From Lactobacillus sp. ESL0701 (GTDB lineage: Bacteria; Bacillota; Bacilli; Lactobacillales; Lactobacillaceae): a DNA stretch of 64,000 nucleotides. The position numbers were made by a program, and so were the translations under genes. Below the pieces are notes generated by a model. That model worked only from the letters and a program-made list of their open reading frames with translations. It was not told where the DNA came from and searched no databases. This document shows, piece by piece, positions 33,983 to 43,411 of the stretch (position 1 is its first letter; the number at the start of each line of letters is the position of its first letter). Location of the stretch: contig NZ_JAQTIC010000001.1 in NCBI RefSeq assembly GCF_029433445.1, forward strand, positions 186,001 to 250,000. Direction: 5' to 3'.

Positions 33983-35746
33983 ATGTTTAACTTATTTATT
34001 TTGCTGATGGAGCGGCTAGGCATTATTATGTTGCTGGCATTTTTGCTGGTTAACATGCGCTTTTTTAGGAATCTGATTGAAAAAAGAACATTAAAATCAC
34101 AAATTTGGCTAACCATTATTTTTGCAATCTTTGTTGTGATGGCTAATTTGACAGGTGTTGAGATTACTAGTTCAAAAGAAGTAGTTACACCGTTGATTAT
34201 AACGGGTTTGCCACAATCAGATTCAATAGCAAATACGCGTGTTTTGGTGATTACAGCAGCTAGCTTAACTGGTGGACCATATGTTGGGATGATGGTTGGC
34301 TTAATAGGAGGATTGCACCGCGTTGTCTTCGGCGGCTTTTCGGATTATTTTTATATTGTTAGTTCGGTTCTCATTGGTTATCTTGTCGGGATATGCGGCG
34401 ATCGCGTTAAAGGCAATAATCTCTATCCATCAACACCATGGGTAGCTGTCTTAGCTTTTTTTGCGGAATTAATTCAAATGGCCTTTATCTTTACTTTTCA
34501 TGGTATTGGTTTAGTAACCTTGATTTTTGTTCCGATGGTTCTGCTAAATACCATTGGCGCAAGTCTATTTATTGAGATTTTGAAGACTTACTTATCAAAC
34601 GAGCGTCAGTTAAGGGCAGTTCAAACTAAAGATGTTTTGGAATTAACTAACAAAACGTTACCTTATTTTCGTAAGGGGCTTGACTTTGATTCAGCCAAGC
34701 ACGTTTGCCAAATTATTAAGCAATATACTAACTTTGATGCGGTGGGGTTAACTGACCGGGTTAATGTTTTAGCCCATGTTGGTGCTGGTGAAGATCACCA
34801 CATTGCAGGCGAACCAGTAATAACTGACTTATCCAAGACTGCTATCTTAACGGGAAAGGAAAAGTTAGCCTACTCGAAAAAAGAGATTGGCTGTCCAGAA
34901 CCATCTTGTCCATTAACTTCGGCGATTGTATTCCCTTTGCGTGTTAATAATCAGACAATTGGTGCCCTTAAGCTGTACTTTTGCGAAGGCAGTAAAATGA
35001 CGGTTGTTGAAGAAAATTTGGTTCGTGGGTTAGCCATGATTTTTTCGGGACAATTGGCAATTGGGATTGCAGAACAGCAGACCAGTTTACTCAATGAAGC
35101 AGAGATTAAGGCATTGCAAGTTCAAATTAACCCACACTTTTTCTTTAACGCGATTAACACGATTGGCGCCTTGATGCGGGTAAACGTGGAAAAAGCACAT
35201 CAGGCGTTAATGCAATTAAGTGTCTTTTTTAGATCGAGTCTGCGCAATGGTCAGGAAAAGGAAGTAACGCTAGATCAAGAACGCCGACATGTTGATTCTT
35301 ACATGAGTATTGAAAAACTGCGTTTTCCTAATAAATTTACAATTGATTACCAAATAGGTGTTCCTGACGATACACTTTTGCCGTCATTTTGTCTACAAAT
35401 TTTTGTCGAAAATGCGGTGCGTCACGCTTTTAAGGGGCGAAAGCAAGGCAATCAAATCATTATTCGACTTAAAAAAATAGATGATAAGCGCATGGAAGTG
35501 GCTGCAATTGATAACGGCAACGGTATTGATCCGGATGTTCTGAAATACTTAGGCAAAAAGCCAGTTAGTGAATCAAAAAAAGGCAGTGGGACTGGGACAG
35601 CATTATATAATTTAAATATGCGACTTAAGGGATTATATGGTACCAGCAGTCAACTACAAGTTGAGACTAGTGACAGTGGTACGATTTTTAAGACAGTTAT
35701 TCCATTAAAAAGCAAATCAGTAGTTAATCTAGTTGACAATAATTAA
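33983..35746 (+). CDS. lytS: LytS-type sensor histidine kinase
   Basis: A 587-residue membrane kinase: 5TMR-LYT transmembrane sensor region (about 1-195, with ASLTGGPYVGMMVGLIGGLHRVVFGGFSD), GAF domain (about 225-360), His_kinase core LQVQINPHFFFNAINTIGALMR (phospho-acceptor His near 379) and a C-terminal HATPase with FCLQIFVENAVRHAF and GNGIDP. It phosphorylates the LytTR regulator encoded 16 bases downstream. In related bacteria LytST senses pyruvate or membrane potential and controls lrgAB. The three genes here have that order. Confidence 0.93.
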   Translation: MFNLFILLMERLGIIMLLAFLLVNMRFFRNLIEKRTLKSQIWLTIIFAIFVVMANLTGVEITSSKEVVTPLIITGLPQSDSIANTRVLVITAASLTGGPYVGMMVGLIGGLHRVVFGGFSDYFYIVSSVLIGYLVGICGDRVKGNNLYPSTPWVAVLAFFAELIQMAFIFTFHGIGLVTLIFVPMVLLNTIGASLFIEILKTYLSNERQLRAVQTKDVLELTNKTLPYFRKGLDFDSAKHVCQIIKQYTNFDAVGLTDRVNVLAHVGAGEDHHIAGEPVITDLSKTAILTGKEKLAYSKKEIGCPEPSCPLTSAIVFPLRVNNQTIGALKLYFCEGSKMTVVEENLVRGLAMIFSGQLAIGIAEQQTSLLNEAEIKALQVQINPHFFFNAINTIGALMRVNVEKAHQALMQLSVFFRSSLRNGQEKEVTLDQERRHVDSYMSIEKLRFPNKFTIDYQIGVPDDTLLPSFCLQIFVENAVRHAFKGRKQGNQIIIRLKKIDDKRMEVAAIDNGNGIDPDVLKYLGKKPVSESKKGSGTGTALYNLNMRLKGLYGTSSQLQVETSDSGTIFKTVIPLKSKSVVNLVDNN

Positions 35747-35762
35747 CAAAGAGGTGTGAATT

Positions 35763-36506
35763 ATGAAAATCTTATTGGTTGATGATGAGCCGCTAGCAAG
35801 AACGGAGTTAGAATATTTGATTACCAAAAGTCCTAGTCTTAGTGGCATGACACTGTCTATTTATCAGGCAGAGGATATTAAGCAGGCGCAGATGGAACTA
35901 CTTAAAAATAAAATTGACTTAATGTTCTTAGATATTTCACTTAATGAAGAAAACGGCTTTGAGTTAGCTAATGAATTAAAACCGGCAGACTATTCACCAA
36001 TTATTATTTTTTCAACAGCGTATGATGAGTATGCTGTAAAGGCGTTTGATGTTGGTGCTTTGGATTATGTTCTAAAGCCATTTGAGCAGGAACGAATTGA
36101 TCAGGCGCTAACTAAAGTGTGCAATGTTATGGGCTCGCGTGAGCAGACGCAAATTAGTAAAGAGCAGCATCATGTGGTTAATGAATTGCTTAGTATTGAA
36201 CTTGATGATCGTAATGTTGTAATCAAAAAGAATGATTTAATTGTGGCGACAATTAATAGTGGTGTTTTAACGATTTCAACAGCTCAGAATAATTATGAAA
36301 CTCGCGAAACGCTAGCTTGGTTAAAGGAGCGACTAAATAAAGTCAAGTTTATGCAGGTTCACCGTAATGCAATTATTAATGTCGAGGAAGTCAAAGAAGT
36401 GCAGCCATGGTTTAATAACACGTTGTTGTTAGTAATGAGTAACGGTGAAAAAGTTCAGGTTGGCCGTTCATACAGAAAGGAATTAAGCCAAAGGCTAGGT
36501 ATGTAA
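35763..36506 (+). CDS. lytR: LytTR response regulator
   Basis: A 247-residue regulator: receiver domain (about 1-120; acidic pocket DDEPLARTE, phospho-acceptor Asp in LMFLDISLNEENGFE, Lys in DYVLKPFEQ) and LytTR DNA-binding domain (about 145-245; LKERLNKVKFMQVHRNAIINVEEVKEVQPWF and NGEKVQVGRSYRKELSQRL). LytTR proteins bind two direct repeats about two helical turns apart; such a pair lies just after this gene, before lrgA. The gene overlaps no other and has GAGGTGTG upstream. Confidence 0.93.
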   Translation: MKILLVDDEPLARTELEYLITKSPSLSGMTLSIYQAEDIKQAQMELLKNKIDLMFLDISLNEENGFELANELKPADYSPIIIFSTAYDEYAVKAFDVGALDYVLKPFEQERIDQALTKVCNVMGSREQTQISKEQHHVVNELLSIELDDRNVVIKKNDLIVATINSGVLTISTAQNNYETRETLAWLKERLNKVKFMQVHRNAIINVEEVKEVQPWFNNTLLLVMSNGEKVQVGRSYRKELSQRLGM

Positions 36507-36539
36507 GCTAATTTATGAAATAACTTTCACTTTCGCCGA

Positions 36540-36608
36540 TTTGCAGTTCACGGTCTGATTTTTGCAGTTCAGCTTAATTTTGCTCACAAAATAACTTTTC
36601 TCTAGTAT
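36540..36608 (+). promoter_or_regulatory. LytTR direct-repeat site and lrgAB promoter
   Basis: TTTGCAGTTCA occurs at 36540-36550 and again, identical, at 36561-36571, spaced exactly 21 bp. Nine bases after comes TTGCTC (36580-36585), a 17-base spacer and TAGTAT (36603-36608). This is the layout expected for activation of lrgAB by the upstream response regulator. Confidence 0.82.
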
Positions 36609-36650
36609 CTTTATCTGTGAAGATAAGGAAAACGTGAAAGGATGAGTAAG

Positions 36651-37097
36651 ATGGATAAGAATAAAGAATCTGAACATAAATCAGCACCACTGTTGTTCCA
36701 AATGTTGGTTTATGCAGCAATCTTGTTTGCATCACAATTAATTTCAGAAGTAATGCCGAAGAATTTCCCGGTGCCAACACCAGTTATCGGTTTAGTTTTG
36801 CTATATGTACTATTAACAACTCATGTTGTTAAGCTTGAATGGGTTGATTCATTTGGTAGTGCCCTCATTTCATTAATTAGCTTTATGTTTGTTCCTTCTG
36901 GAATTTCCATTGCAGGGAATCTAGATATTATGAAGGCCCAAGGCGTTCAGCTAGTTATAGTAATTTTGTTAGCAACAATTATTTTGCTAGTTGTAACTGC
37001 TTATACTACAAGAGCATTACTCTGGGTGAAAAAGAAGTTGACTTCAGTTAAATTAGGTTCAACTTCTGAAGATGTTAAGACAGGAGATGGAAAATAA
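36651..37097 (+). CDS. lrgA: LrgA-like holin-type membrane protein
   Basis: Start ATG 36651 is preferred over 36642 because GAAAGGA directly abuts the latter but is well spaced from the former. The 148-residue protein has four hydrophobic segments (LLFQMLVYAAILFASQLI, VIGLVLLYVLLTTHVV, LISLISFMFVPSGISI, LVIVILLATIILLVV) with the LrgA/CidA segment MPKNFPVPTPVIGLVLLY. LrgAB is an antiholin-like pair now also known for pyruvate transport in several Firmicutes. It overlaps lrgB by one base. Confidence 0.9.
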   Translation: MDKNKESEHKSAPLLFQMLVYAAILFASQLISEVMPKNFPVPTPVIGLVLLYVLLTTHVVKLEWVDSFGSALISLISFMFVPSGISIAGNLDIMKAQGVQLVIVILLATIILLVVTAYTTRALLWVKKKLTSVKLGSTSEDVKTGDGK

Positions 37098-37822
37098 TGG
37101 CTTATATCAGTAATCCTTTGTTCGGTGTATTTTTATCACTACTCGTCTTTTTAATTGGTAAGTGGTTATTTAAAAAATCTCACGGTCTATTCATTTTCCA
37201 ACCATTATTTGTTGCAATGGTTTTGGGAATTGTAATCTTGATGGTTTTGGGTAAGTTCTTTAATGTTTCAACAGCTCAAGTTTATACTCAAGCTTACAAG
37301 CCTGGTGGTGATATCATCTTTTGGTTTATCACACCAGCCACAATTGCTTTTGCAGTGCCGCTATATAAACGTAACGATGTTGTTAAAAAGAATTGGGTTA
37401 TCATCTTACTGAGCTTGATTATTGGTACCTTTATTTCATTGGTTTTGATTACTTTAGTTTCTAAGGCAGTTGGACTTGATAAAGTAGGTATCAGATCAAT
37501 GCTTAGTCAGTCAGCAACAACAGCGATTGCTATGCCATTAACGACAGCAATTGGTGGTAATGCTTCAATTACAGCAATGGCCTGCATCCTGAATGCGGTT
37601 GTCATCTATGCTTTGGGCAAGCAAATGGTTAGATGGTTCAAACTGGATAGTGATCCAATGGGAACAGGACTAGGCTTAGGTGCTGCTGGTCACACAATTG
37701 GTTCAGCTTTCGGGTTGGAACTTGGCTCTGTACAAGGTGCTATGGCAGCAGTTGCAGTTGTCGCTACTGGCTTAGTTGATAATTTGCTTGTTCCGGTTTT
37801 TGCTCACATGATGGGTTTATAG
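37097..37822 (+). CDS. lrgB: LrgB-like membrane protein
   Basis: A 241-residue polytopic protein that works with LrgA. Family marks: YKPGGDIIFWFITPATIAFAVPLYK (about 70-95), SQSATTAIAMPLTTAIGGNASITAMACILNAV (about 135-167) and GLGLGAAGHTIGSAFGLELGSVQGAMAAVAVVATGL near the end. Its start codon overlaps the lrgA stop (TAATG), indicating coupled translation. Followed by a strong terminator. Confidence 0.93.
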   Translation: MAYISNPLFGVFLSLLVFLIGKWLFKKSHGLFIFQPLFVAMVLGIVILMVLGKFFNVSTAQVYTQAYKPGGDIIFWFITPATIAFAVPLYKRNDVVKKNWVIILLSLIIGTFISLVLITLVSKAVGLDKVGIRSMLSQSATTAIAMPLTTAIGGNASITAMACILNAVVIYALGKQMVRWFKLDSDPMGTGLGLGAAGHTIGSAFGLELGSVQGAMAAVAVVATGLVDNLLVPVFAHMMGL

Positions 37823-37896
37823 ATTGGGACAGGCAAATAGGTTGTAAAAATTTATTAGTTTTATTAATATTTAGTAGCTAATGTTTACTTACACAG

Positions 37897-37929
37897 AAAT
37901 GGACAAGACGAAAGTCTTGTCCATTTTTT
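37897..37929 (+). terminator. Rho-independent terminator of lrgAB
   Basis: AAATGGACAAGAC pairs with GTCTTGTCCATTT around GAAA, then T residues. Confidence 0.92.
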
Positions 37930-37942
37930 CTATCAAAAATTA

Positions 37943-37968
37943 AAAACGCTCATCTAAATGAGCGTTTA
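37943..37968 (-). terminator. Rho-independent terminator of the ThrE-type gene
   Basis: AAACGCTCAT pairs with ATGAGCGTTT around CTAA; on the minus strand it runs into T residues. Confidence 0.85.
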
Positions 37969-37984
37969 TTTTATCTAAAAATCT

Positions 37985-39340
37985 TTAGTCGGCGTGGCGC
38001 CACTTGGCGTCGGTTAAAATTCGAGCCGTTAACAAGCCAATTGGCAGGGCAACGACAATCATTAAGGCATTCATAATCCAATAAGCACCGACGTTAATAT
38101 TGGTGATACCGAAGTTGAAGACGGCACGGTACATGTAAAGCCCAGGTACCATGATAACAATTGCGGGTACAGTAATTGCAATTCTAGGAAAGCCCACTTT
38201 TTCGCGAACAAAGCTGGCTAGTAACCCAGCAAGTAGTGAACCAATGAAGGCGGCAAGAGCTGCTGGCACGTGATTGTAGTCAACTAGACTTAGGCGCAAG
38301 GTATTGGCAATAGCGCCAATCAAGGCCGCAACCAGCGCCATTTGGGGTTTAGCATTGAACATGACAGAGAAGCCAAATACACCGCAAAAGCTTGCGATAA
38401 CCCGACAAACAGTTAGGACAGTTGGTGTTAAATTGAGTTTGGGCATCGTGCCAGGAGTTAGGTGAAGGCTGATAGCAACGCCCCAACCGACCATTGTTGC
38501 TGTCATAATTACTAAAATAGCATAAGCTAGGCGCTCCAACCCTGAACGCATATCGAGCTTAGACATGTCAAGACCAGAAGTAATGAAAGGAAAACCAGGG
38601 ATAACGTAAAGCATTGCACCGATATAGCCGTAAGCATGGTCATGATTCCAGCCTAGCAATTTTTGTCCGAGCATGAAGCACAAAAAGTAAACGGCACAAG
38701 AAATGGCAACTCCAACAGCGATTTTGGCGACAAGTGTAATTTTGCGCTTACTCATTTCACCGCGCACGTAATTACCAACTAATGCGCCAAAGAAGGTACA
38801 GATCATTTCCGGTAAACCGCCGCCTAAGAGAAAGATAAAGCTCCCGCAGGCTAAACCAGCACTTAAAGCCGCGATAATTACGGGATAAGTAGCTGTATGA
38901 CGTTCAATTTCGTTTAACCGGTGATGAATTGCACCAATTGATAAGCGGTCATTATTCTTTTCAAATTGGCGGATAAACTGTTCCATTTTATTTAGCTTGT
39001 TCATGTTAACTTCGGTGGTTGGCAAAGTTAAAGTTTGCGAATATGACTTGTTATTAATATCAAAGCAGGTATATTCAATTGAGATTAGCCCAATATCAAC
39101 TGAGCAAGTAATATCAAGTGCTCGTGCTACGGTGTTCATTGAGTCGCGTACGCGCCAAGCTCCCGTGCCGCATTCCAATAGCATAATGCCGATTCTGCCA
39201 ACTAGCGATCCCTTTTCAACTAAAGTTGTGTCTTTAATTAGGGTATCGTCAGGACTTTTGAAAAATTCTTTCCATTGAATTTTCATATGGTGACTAGCAG
39301 AAATGTGGTGTCGTCGTATTTGTGGTTCGTTTTCTTCCAT
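37985..39340 (-). CDS. ThrE-type threonine/serine exporter
   Basis: A 451-residue protein fusing both halves of the ThrE family. The N-terminal soluble/ThrE_1 part (about 20-300) includes LLECGTGAWRVRDSMNTVARALDI and five segments (AALSAGLACGSFIFLLGGGLPEM, GYIGAMLYVIPGFPFITSGLDM). The ThrE_2 part (about 310-450) includes CGVFGFSVMFNAKPQM, VVPAIVIMVPGLYMYRAVF-type PGLYMY and a final AYWIMNALMIVVALPIGLLTARILT. It exports threonine, serine or, in some members, other small solutes. It is monocistronic, with AAGGAAG before its ATG on the minus strand. Confidence 0.9.
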   Translation of the reverse strand: MEENEPQIRRHHISASHHMKIQWKEFFKSPDDTLIKDTTLVEKGSLVGRIGIMLLECGTGAWRVRDSMNTVARALDITCSVDIGLISIEYTCFDINNKSYSQTLTLPTTEVNMNKLNKMEQFIRQFEKNNDRLSIGAIHHRLNEIERHTATYPVIIAALSAGLACGSFIFLLGGGLPEMICTFFGALVGNYVRGEMSKRKITLVAKIAVGVAISCAVYFLCFMLGQKLLGWNHDHAYGYIGAMLYVIPGFPFITSGLDMSKLDMRSGLERLAYAILVIMTATMVGWGVAISLHLTPGTMPKLNLTPTVLTVCRVIASFCGVFGFSVMFNAKPQMALVAALIGAIANTLRLSLVDYNHVPAALAAFIGSLLAGLLASFVREKVGFPRIAITVPAIVIMVPGLYMYRAVFNFGITNINVGAYWIMNALMIVVALPIGLLTARILTDAKWRHAD

Positions 39341-39634
39341 TAATTAAACTTCCTTACTATTTATTAAAGACAACCTTTTAATTCTAGCACAAGAAGTGAG
39401 TCTATTTTTAGTACTAGCAAAATTGTATCGTCTAATTGAATTAATTGTGATGTATTGGTACTAACGAGGAAAATAAATGATGGTTAAAGAGGAATTATTG
39501 CAGCGATTAAATCATGACTAAACCAAAATAAGCAAAATTTACTAGCAGTTGCATGATAATTTTGAGTTATCAAATTAAAAATAGAAAAACATAATTATAT
39601 TAAATACTTTTATGATATTTGACTGTTAAAATTG

Positions 39635-39670
39635 AATAGCACTAATCTAAAAAAGGTTAGTGCTATTTTT
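39635..39670 (+). terminator. Orphan Rho-independent terminator
   Basis: AATAGCACTAATC pairs with GGTTAGTGCTATT, followed by T. There is no annotated gene upstream on this strand for more than 1.8 kb. Confidence 0.85.
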
Positions 39671-39724
39671 ATACAGATTTATGCGCATTCTTGACTGAAA
39701 ATGAAACTTTTTGAAGTTAAATGA

Positions 39725-39753
39725 TTGATTATGACGATGGAACCGAATACAAT
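39725..39753 (+). promoter_or_regulatory. Promoter of the fruRKA operon
   Basis: TTGATT (39725-39730), a 17-base spacer and TACAAT (39748-39753), 21 bases before the fruR start. Confidence 0.6.
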
Positions 39754-39773
39754 ATAGGCAAGAGGTGGATAGA

Positions 39774-40529
39774 ATGTTAACGCAAGAAAGGCAAAAAATT
39801 ATTGAGAATTATGTGAATCAGCACGAAATGTGTCAGGTCAAGGACTTATCGACGATTACCAACACATCAGAATCGACAATTCGCCGTGATTTAATTCAGT
39901 TGGAGCAACAGGGACTACTTAAAAGAATTCATGGCGGTGCACAATCTGTGAAAAATTTCGCGCATGATGTGTCACAACATATTCGTTTTAGCATGAACCA
40001 TGAAGCGAAGATAAAAATTGCCCGTTACGCGGTTGAACATTTTGTTCATGAAAATGATTATATCTTCATTGATGCGGGGACAACGGCTTACGAAATGGTG
40101 CCCTTTTTGGCGGATATTCCTCACGTTACGATTGTGACTAATGGTTTGGAAACGGCATTGGGAGCGTTAAATCATGAAATTGATACGATCTTATTAGGTG
40201 GGCGCGTCAAAGATGATACCCACGCAGTCATTGGTCAATCAGCGATTAAGCAGCTAGAGGGAATGAAGTTTGCCGCTAGTTTTGTTGGGACTAATGGGCT
40301 TGATCAAGAAGGTAATTTGACTACGCCTGATCCAGAAGAAGCAGCGATGAAAAAAATGGAAATCCTGCAGGCACGCCATACTTATATTTTGACTGATGCT
40401 TCTAAAATTGGTGAACGCAACTTTGCGATTTTTGCCAATAGTCAAGATGTCAGTGTAATTACGACTGACCTAATGAATGTGCAGCGGCAAATCCTGCCTC
40501 ACGAAATTGATTTAAAGGAGGTAAAATAA
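39774..40529 (+). CDS. fruR: DeoR-family fructose operon repressor
   Basis: Start ATG 39774 follows AGAGGTGGAT; an in-frame GTG at 39765 is within that site. The 251-residue repressor has the DeoR helix-turn-helix LTQERQKIIENYVNQHEMCQVKDLSTITNTSESTIRRDLIQLEQQGLLKRIHGGA and a sugar-phosphate-sensing domain (about 75-235; YIFIDAGTTAYEMV, TIVTNGLE, GTNGLDQEG). It should respond to fructose 1-phosphate. First gene of fruRKA, overlapping fruK by one base. Confidence 0.92.
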   Translation: MLTQERQKIIENYVNQHEMCQVKDLSTITNTSESTIRRDLIQLEQQGLLKRIHGGAQSVKNFAHDVSQHIRFSMNHEAKIKIARYAVEHFVHENDYIFIDAGTTAYEMVPFLADIPHVTIVTNGLETALGALNHEIDTILLGGRVKDDTHAVIGQSAIKQLEGMKFAASFVGTNGLDQEGNLTTPDPEEAAMKKMEILQARHTYILTDASKIGERNFAIFANSQDVSVITTDLMNVQRQILPHEIDLKEVK

Positions 40530-41443
40530 TGATTTATACAGTTACTGTTAATCCAGCTTTGGATTATGTTATGCAGCCGCAAAAAGTTATTCCTGGTACA
40601 GTTAACCGTACACAAGATGCGACCTTTTTGGCTGGTGGCAAGGGAATTAATGTGTCACAAATTCTTAATCAGTTAAGAATTGAAAACACGGCTTGGGGTT
40701 TTATTGGCGGTTTTACTGGTAAAGAACTGGTGCGTCAATTGAATCAGCGCCGAATTGTTAACGACTTTGTGACCATTAAGGATTTAACGCGGGTTAATGT
40801 TAAGGTGCATGCTGAACAAGAAACGGAAATTAACGCGGCTGGCCCCGTGATTGCACCTGCAGAAGTTGCGGCTTTTGAAGACCGATTTAGCGATTTACAA
40901 ACTGGCGATATTGTTGTTTTAAGTGGGTCGCTGGCGCCGAATTTGTCAGTCGATTTTTATCAAAAATTGTTGCCGCTAATTAAAAAAGCCGGTGCTGAAT
41001 TTGTAATTGATACAACTGGTCAAGCACTGCTAGATACCTTGAGTTATGGACCGCTAGTAGTTAAGCCTAATCACCATGAATTGGCTGAGATATTTAATAC
41101 GACTTTTAATAGCGATCAAGAGATGCTTATTTGTGCGCGTAAATTGCTAGATGGGGGAGCTCAAAACGTCATGGTGTCGCTGGCTGCTAAAGGTGGCTAT
41201 TTAATAACGCGAGAACATGTTTATCATGCCCCAGCTGCTGTTGGTACAGCCGTTAACTCTGTTGGTGCTGGGGACTCAATGATTGCTGGCTTTGTTGGCA
41301 GTTATGTTGAGAGTGGTAATCCCAAAGAAAGTTTTCGTGTGGGGATGGCCTGTGGTGCCGCAACTGCCTTTACTAAGGATATTGCGACTAAAAGTCAGAT
41401 TGATGCGGTTTTACCACAAATTAAGGTAGAGCAGATTTCATAA
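40529..41443 (+). CDS. fruK: 1-phosphofructokinase
   Basis: A 304-residue PfkB-family kinase that converts fructose 1-phosphate to fructose 1,6-bisphosphate. Marks are the N-terminal MIYTVTVNPALDYVMQP, FLAGGKGINVSQILNQL (about 32-48), VIDTTGQALL and VVKPNHHELAEIF, and the GAGD motif NSVGAGDSMIAGFVGSYVESG near 248 with the catalytic Asp. The start overlaps the fruR stop (TAATG). Length is standard. Confidence 0.94.
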   Translation: MIYTVTVNPALDYVMQPQKVIPGTVNRTQDATFLAGGKGINVSQILNQLRIENTAWGFIGGFTGKELVRQLNQRRIVNDFVTIKDLTRVNVKVHAEQETEINAAGPVIAPAEVAAFEDRFSDLQTGDIVVLSGSLAPNLSVDFYQKLLPLIKKAGAEFVIDTTGQALLDTLSYGPLVVKPNHHELAEIFNTTFNSDQEMLICARKLLDGGAQNVMVSLAAKGGYLITREHVYHAPAAVGTAVNSVGAGDSMIAGFVGSYVESGNPKESFRVGMACGAATAFTKDIATKSQIDAVLPQIKVEQIS

Positions 41444-41458
41444 AAAGGAGAATTAGCT

Positions 41459-43396
41459 ATGAAAATCAAAGATATTTTAGCTCCTGAATCTATGATTATG
41501 TCGCTGAAGGCAACGAATAAGAAAGATGCGATTAAGGAGATGGCCGATCTTGAAGTGCAGACCGGAATTGTCAACAATGAAGATGAGTTCATTAAGTCAA
41601 TTTGGGAGCGCGAAGATGAATCGACCACTGGGATTGGCGACGGTATTGCGATGCCGCATGCGCGCAACAAGTCAATTAACAAGGCGCGGGTGTTGTTTGC
41701 TAAAAGTAAACAGGGAATTGATTATAATTCACTTGATGGCAAGCCAGTTTACCTGTTTTTCATGATTACCGCGCCAGCTGGTGCTGATAACACGCACCTT
41801 GAAGCCTTAGCTAAGTTATCGGGACTGCTAATTAATCCTGATTTGGTTAGTGCACTGAAATTGGCACAAACACCTGAGGAAGTAATTGCCTTGTTTGAAC
41901 AGGCTGAATCTAAGAGTGATGCCGAAAAACGGGCTGCAAGTCAGGCAAAAAGTAGTACTAGTAATAAACCCTTGATCGTTGGGGTAACAGCCTGCATTAA
42001 CGGGATTGCCCACACCTATATGGCTCAAGAAGCGCTGATTAAGGCGGGCAACAAGCTTGGAGCTGATGTCAGAATTGAAACTAATGGTTCAGAAGGCGTT
42101 AAGGATAAACTGACTCCCGAAGAAATTAGCCGTGCTAAGGGAGTAGTGATTGCCTCCGATAAAAAGGTTGATATGCCACGCTTTGATGGTAAACCATTAA
42201 TTAGTCGACCGGTAGTCGACGGAATTAATAAGCCCGATGAGTTAGTTGAAACCATTTTGGACGGTAAGGCGAATGTTTATCATTCAGACAGCAAGGCTGA
42301 TGATAGTGACAGTTCAAAAAAAGGCGTTTGGGGCTCAATCTATCAAAACTTGATGAATGGTGTTTCTCACATGTTGCCGTTTGTTATCGGCGGTGGGATT
42401 TTGATGGCGATTTCCTTTATTGTGGAAAATTATGCCGGCGGACCGAAATCACCAGCCTTCATCTTTCTTAATAATGCCGGGAATATGGCTTTTGCTTTTA
42501 TGGTACCGATTTTGTCAGGTTATATCGCTGAGTCAATCGGTGATTTGCCGGCGCTGATGCCTGGTTTTGTTGGCGGATTTATGGCGACTGTTTATAGTGG
42601 TTCTTACGGTGGTGCTTATGTAGCTAATGTAATCACTAATGCCAAATCACCGGCTGGCTTTTTGGGTGGATTAGCCTCTGGCTTTATTGCTGGTTACCTA
42701 GTAGTTGGCTTGAAAAAGTTGTGTACAAAAATACCAAAGTCACTTGAGGGAATGAAGCCAATGCTGATATACCCAATATTGAGTTTATTATTAATCGCCT
42801 TAATTATGTATTACATTGTTAACCCGATTTTCAGTAGTATTAACTTTGCGATTACTAACTTCCTAAATGAAATGGGAACAGGCAACTTGGTTGTCTTAAC
42901 TACAATCTTGGCGGGGATGATGTCAATTGATATGGGTGGACCGTTCAATAAGGCTGCTTATGTCTTTGCTTCTGGTGCCTTTGCCAATGATCCACATTCA
43001 ACGGTTGCCGCTGTGATGATGGCAGCCGTAATGGTCGGCGGGATGGTACCGCCGTTTGCGACTGCAATTGCGACAACCTTCTTTAAGAACAAGTATACTG
43101 AAGATGAACGCCATGCCGGTGTTACTAACTGGATCTTAGGCTTTTCCTTTATTACTGAAGGTGCAATTCCGTTTGCGGCAGCTGATGCTGGTCACGTTAT
43201 TCCATCGTGTATCATTGGTTCAGCCGTTGGTGGTGCCTTAGTTGGTCTTTGGCGGATTGGTGTACCTGCACCTCACGGTGGCTTGTGGGTATCGCCCCTA
43301 GCTAATCATATTGTCTTATACTTTGTGGCAACAATTATTGGTTCGCTTGTTGCCGGAGTGATCTTAGGCTTGTGGAAAAAGCCAGTGGATAAGTAA
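41459..43396 (+). CDS. fruA: Fructose-specific PTS enzyme IIABC
   Basis: A 645-residue transporter that imports fructose with phosphorylation to fructose 1-phosphate. Order: IIA (about 1-150, phospho-His in TTGIGDGIAMPHARNKS), a linker, IIB (about 172-265, phospho-Cys in GVTACINGIAHTYMAQEAL) and IIC (about 290-640, PFVIGGGILMAISFIVEN, GFVGGFMATVYSGSYGGAY, FSFITEGAIPFAAADAG). It begins 15 bases after fruK with AAAAGGAG. All three domains are intact. Confidence 0.95.
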   Translation: MKIKDILAPESMIMSLKATNKKDAIKEMADLEVQTGIVNNEDEFIKSIWEREDESTTGIGDGIAMPHARNKSINKARVLFAKSKQGIDYNSLDGKPVYLFFMITAPAGADNTHLEALAKLSGLLINPDLVSALKLAQTPEEVIALFEQAESKSDAEKRAASQAKSSTSNKPLIVGVTACINGIAHTYMAQEALIKAGNKLGADVRIETNGSEGVKDKLTPEEISRAKGVVIASDKKVDMPRFDGKPLISRPVVDGINKPDELVETILDGKANVYHSDSKADDSDSSKKGVWGSIYQNLMNGVSHMLPFVIGGGILMAISFIVENYAGGPKSPAFIFLNNAGNMAFAFMVPILSGYIAESIGDLPALMPGFVGGFMATVYSGSYGGAYVANVITNAKSPAGFLGGLASGFIAGYLVVGLKKLCTKIPKSLEGMKPMLIYPILSLLLIALIMYYIVNPIFSSINFAITNFLNEMGTGNLVVLTTILAGMMSIDMGGPFNKAAYVFASGAFANDPHSTVAAVMMAAVMVGGMVPPFATAIATTFFKNKYTEDERHAGVTNWILGFSFITEGAIPFAAADAGHVIPSCIIGSAVGGALVGLWRIGVPAPHGGLWVSPLANHIVLYFVATIIGSLVAGVILGLWKKPVDK

Positions 43397-43411
43397 AAAT
43401 TAAAAACAAAA

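Larger units (their letters stand above)
39341..39773. other. 433-base gap: mini-ORF, orphan terminator and fru promoter
   Basis: No standard gene is present. A 14-codon frame, ATG at 39477 to TAA ending 39521 (MMVKEELLQRLNHD), follows GAGG at 39465-39468. It could be a peptide or a gene remnant. A terminator hairpin at 39635-39670 has no other gene to end. The fruR promoter lies at 39725-39753. The rest is AT-rich with nothing recognised. Confidence 0.5.
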
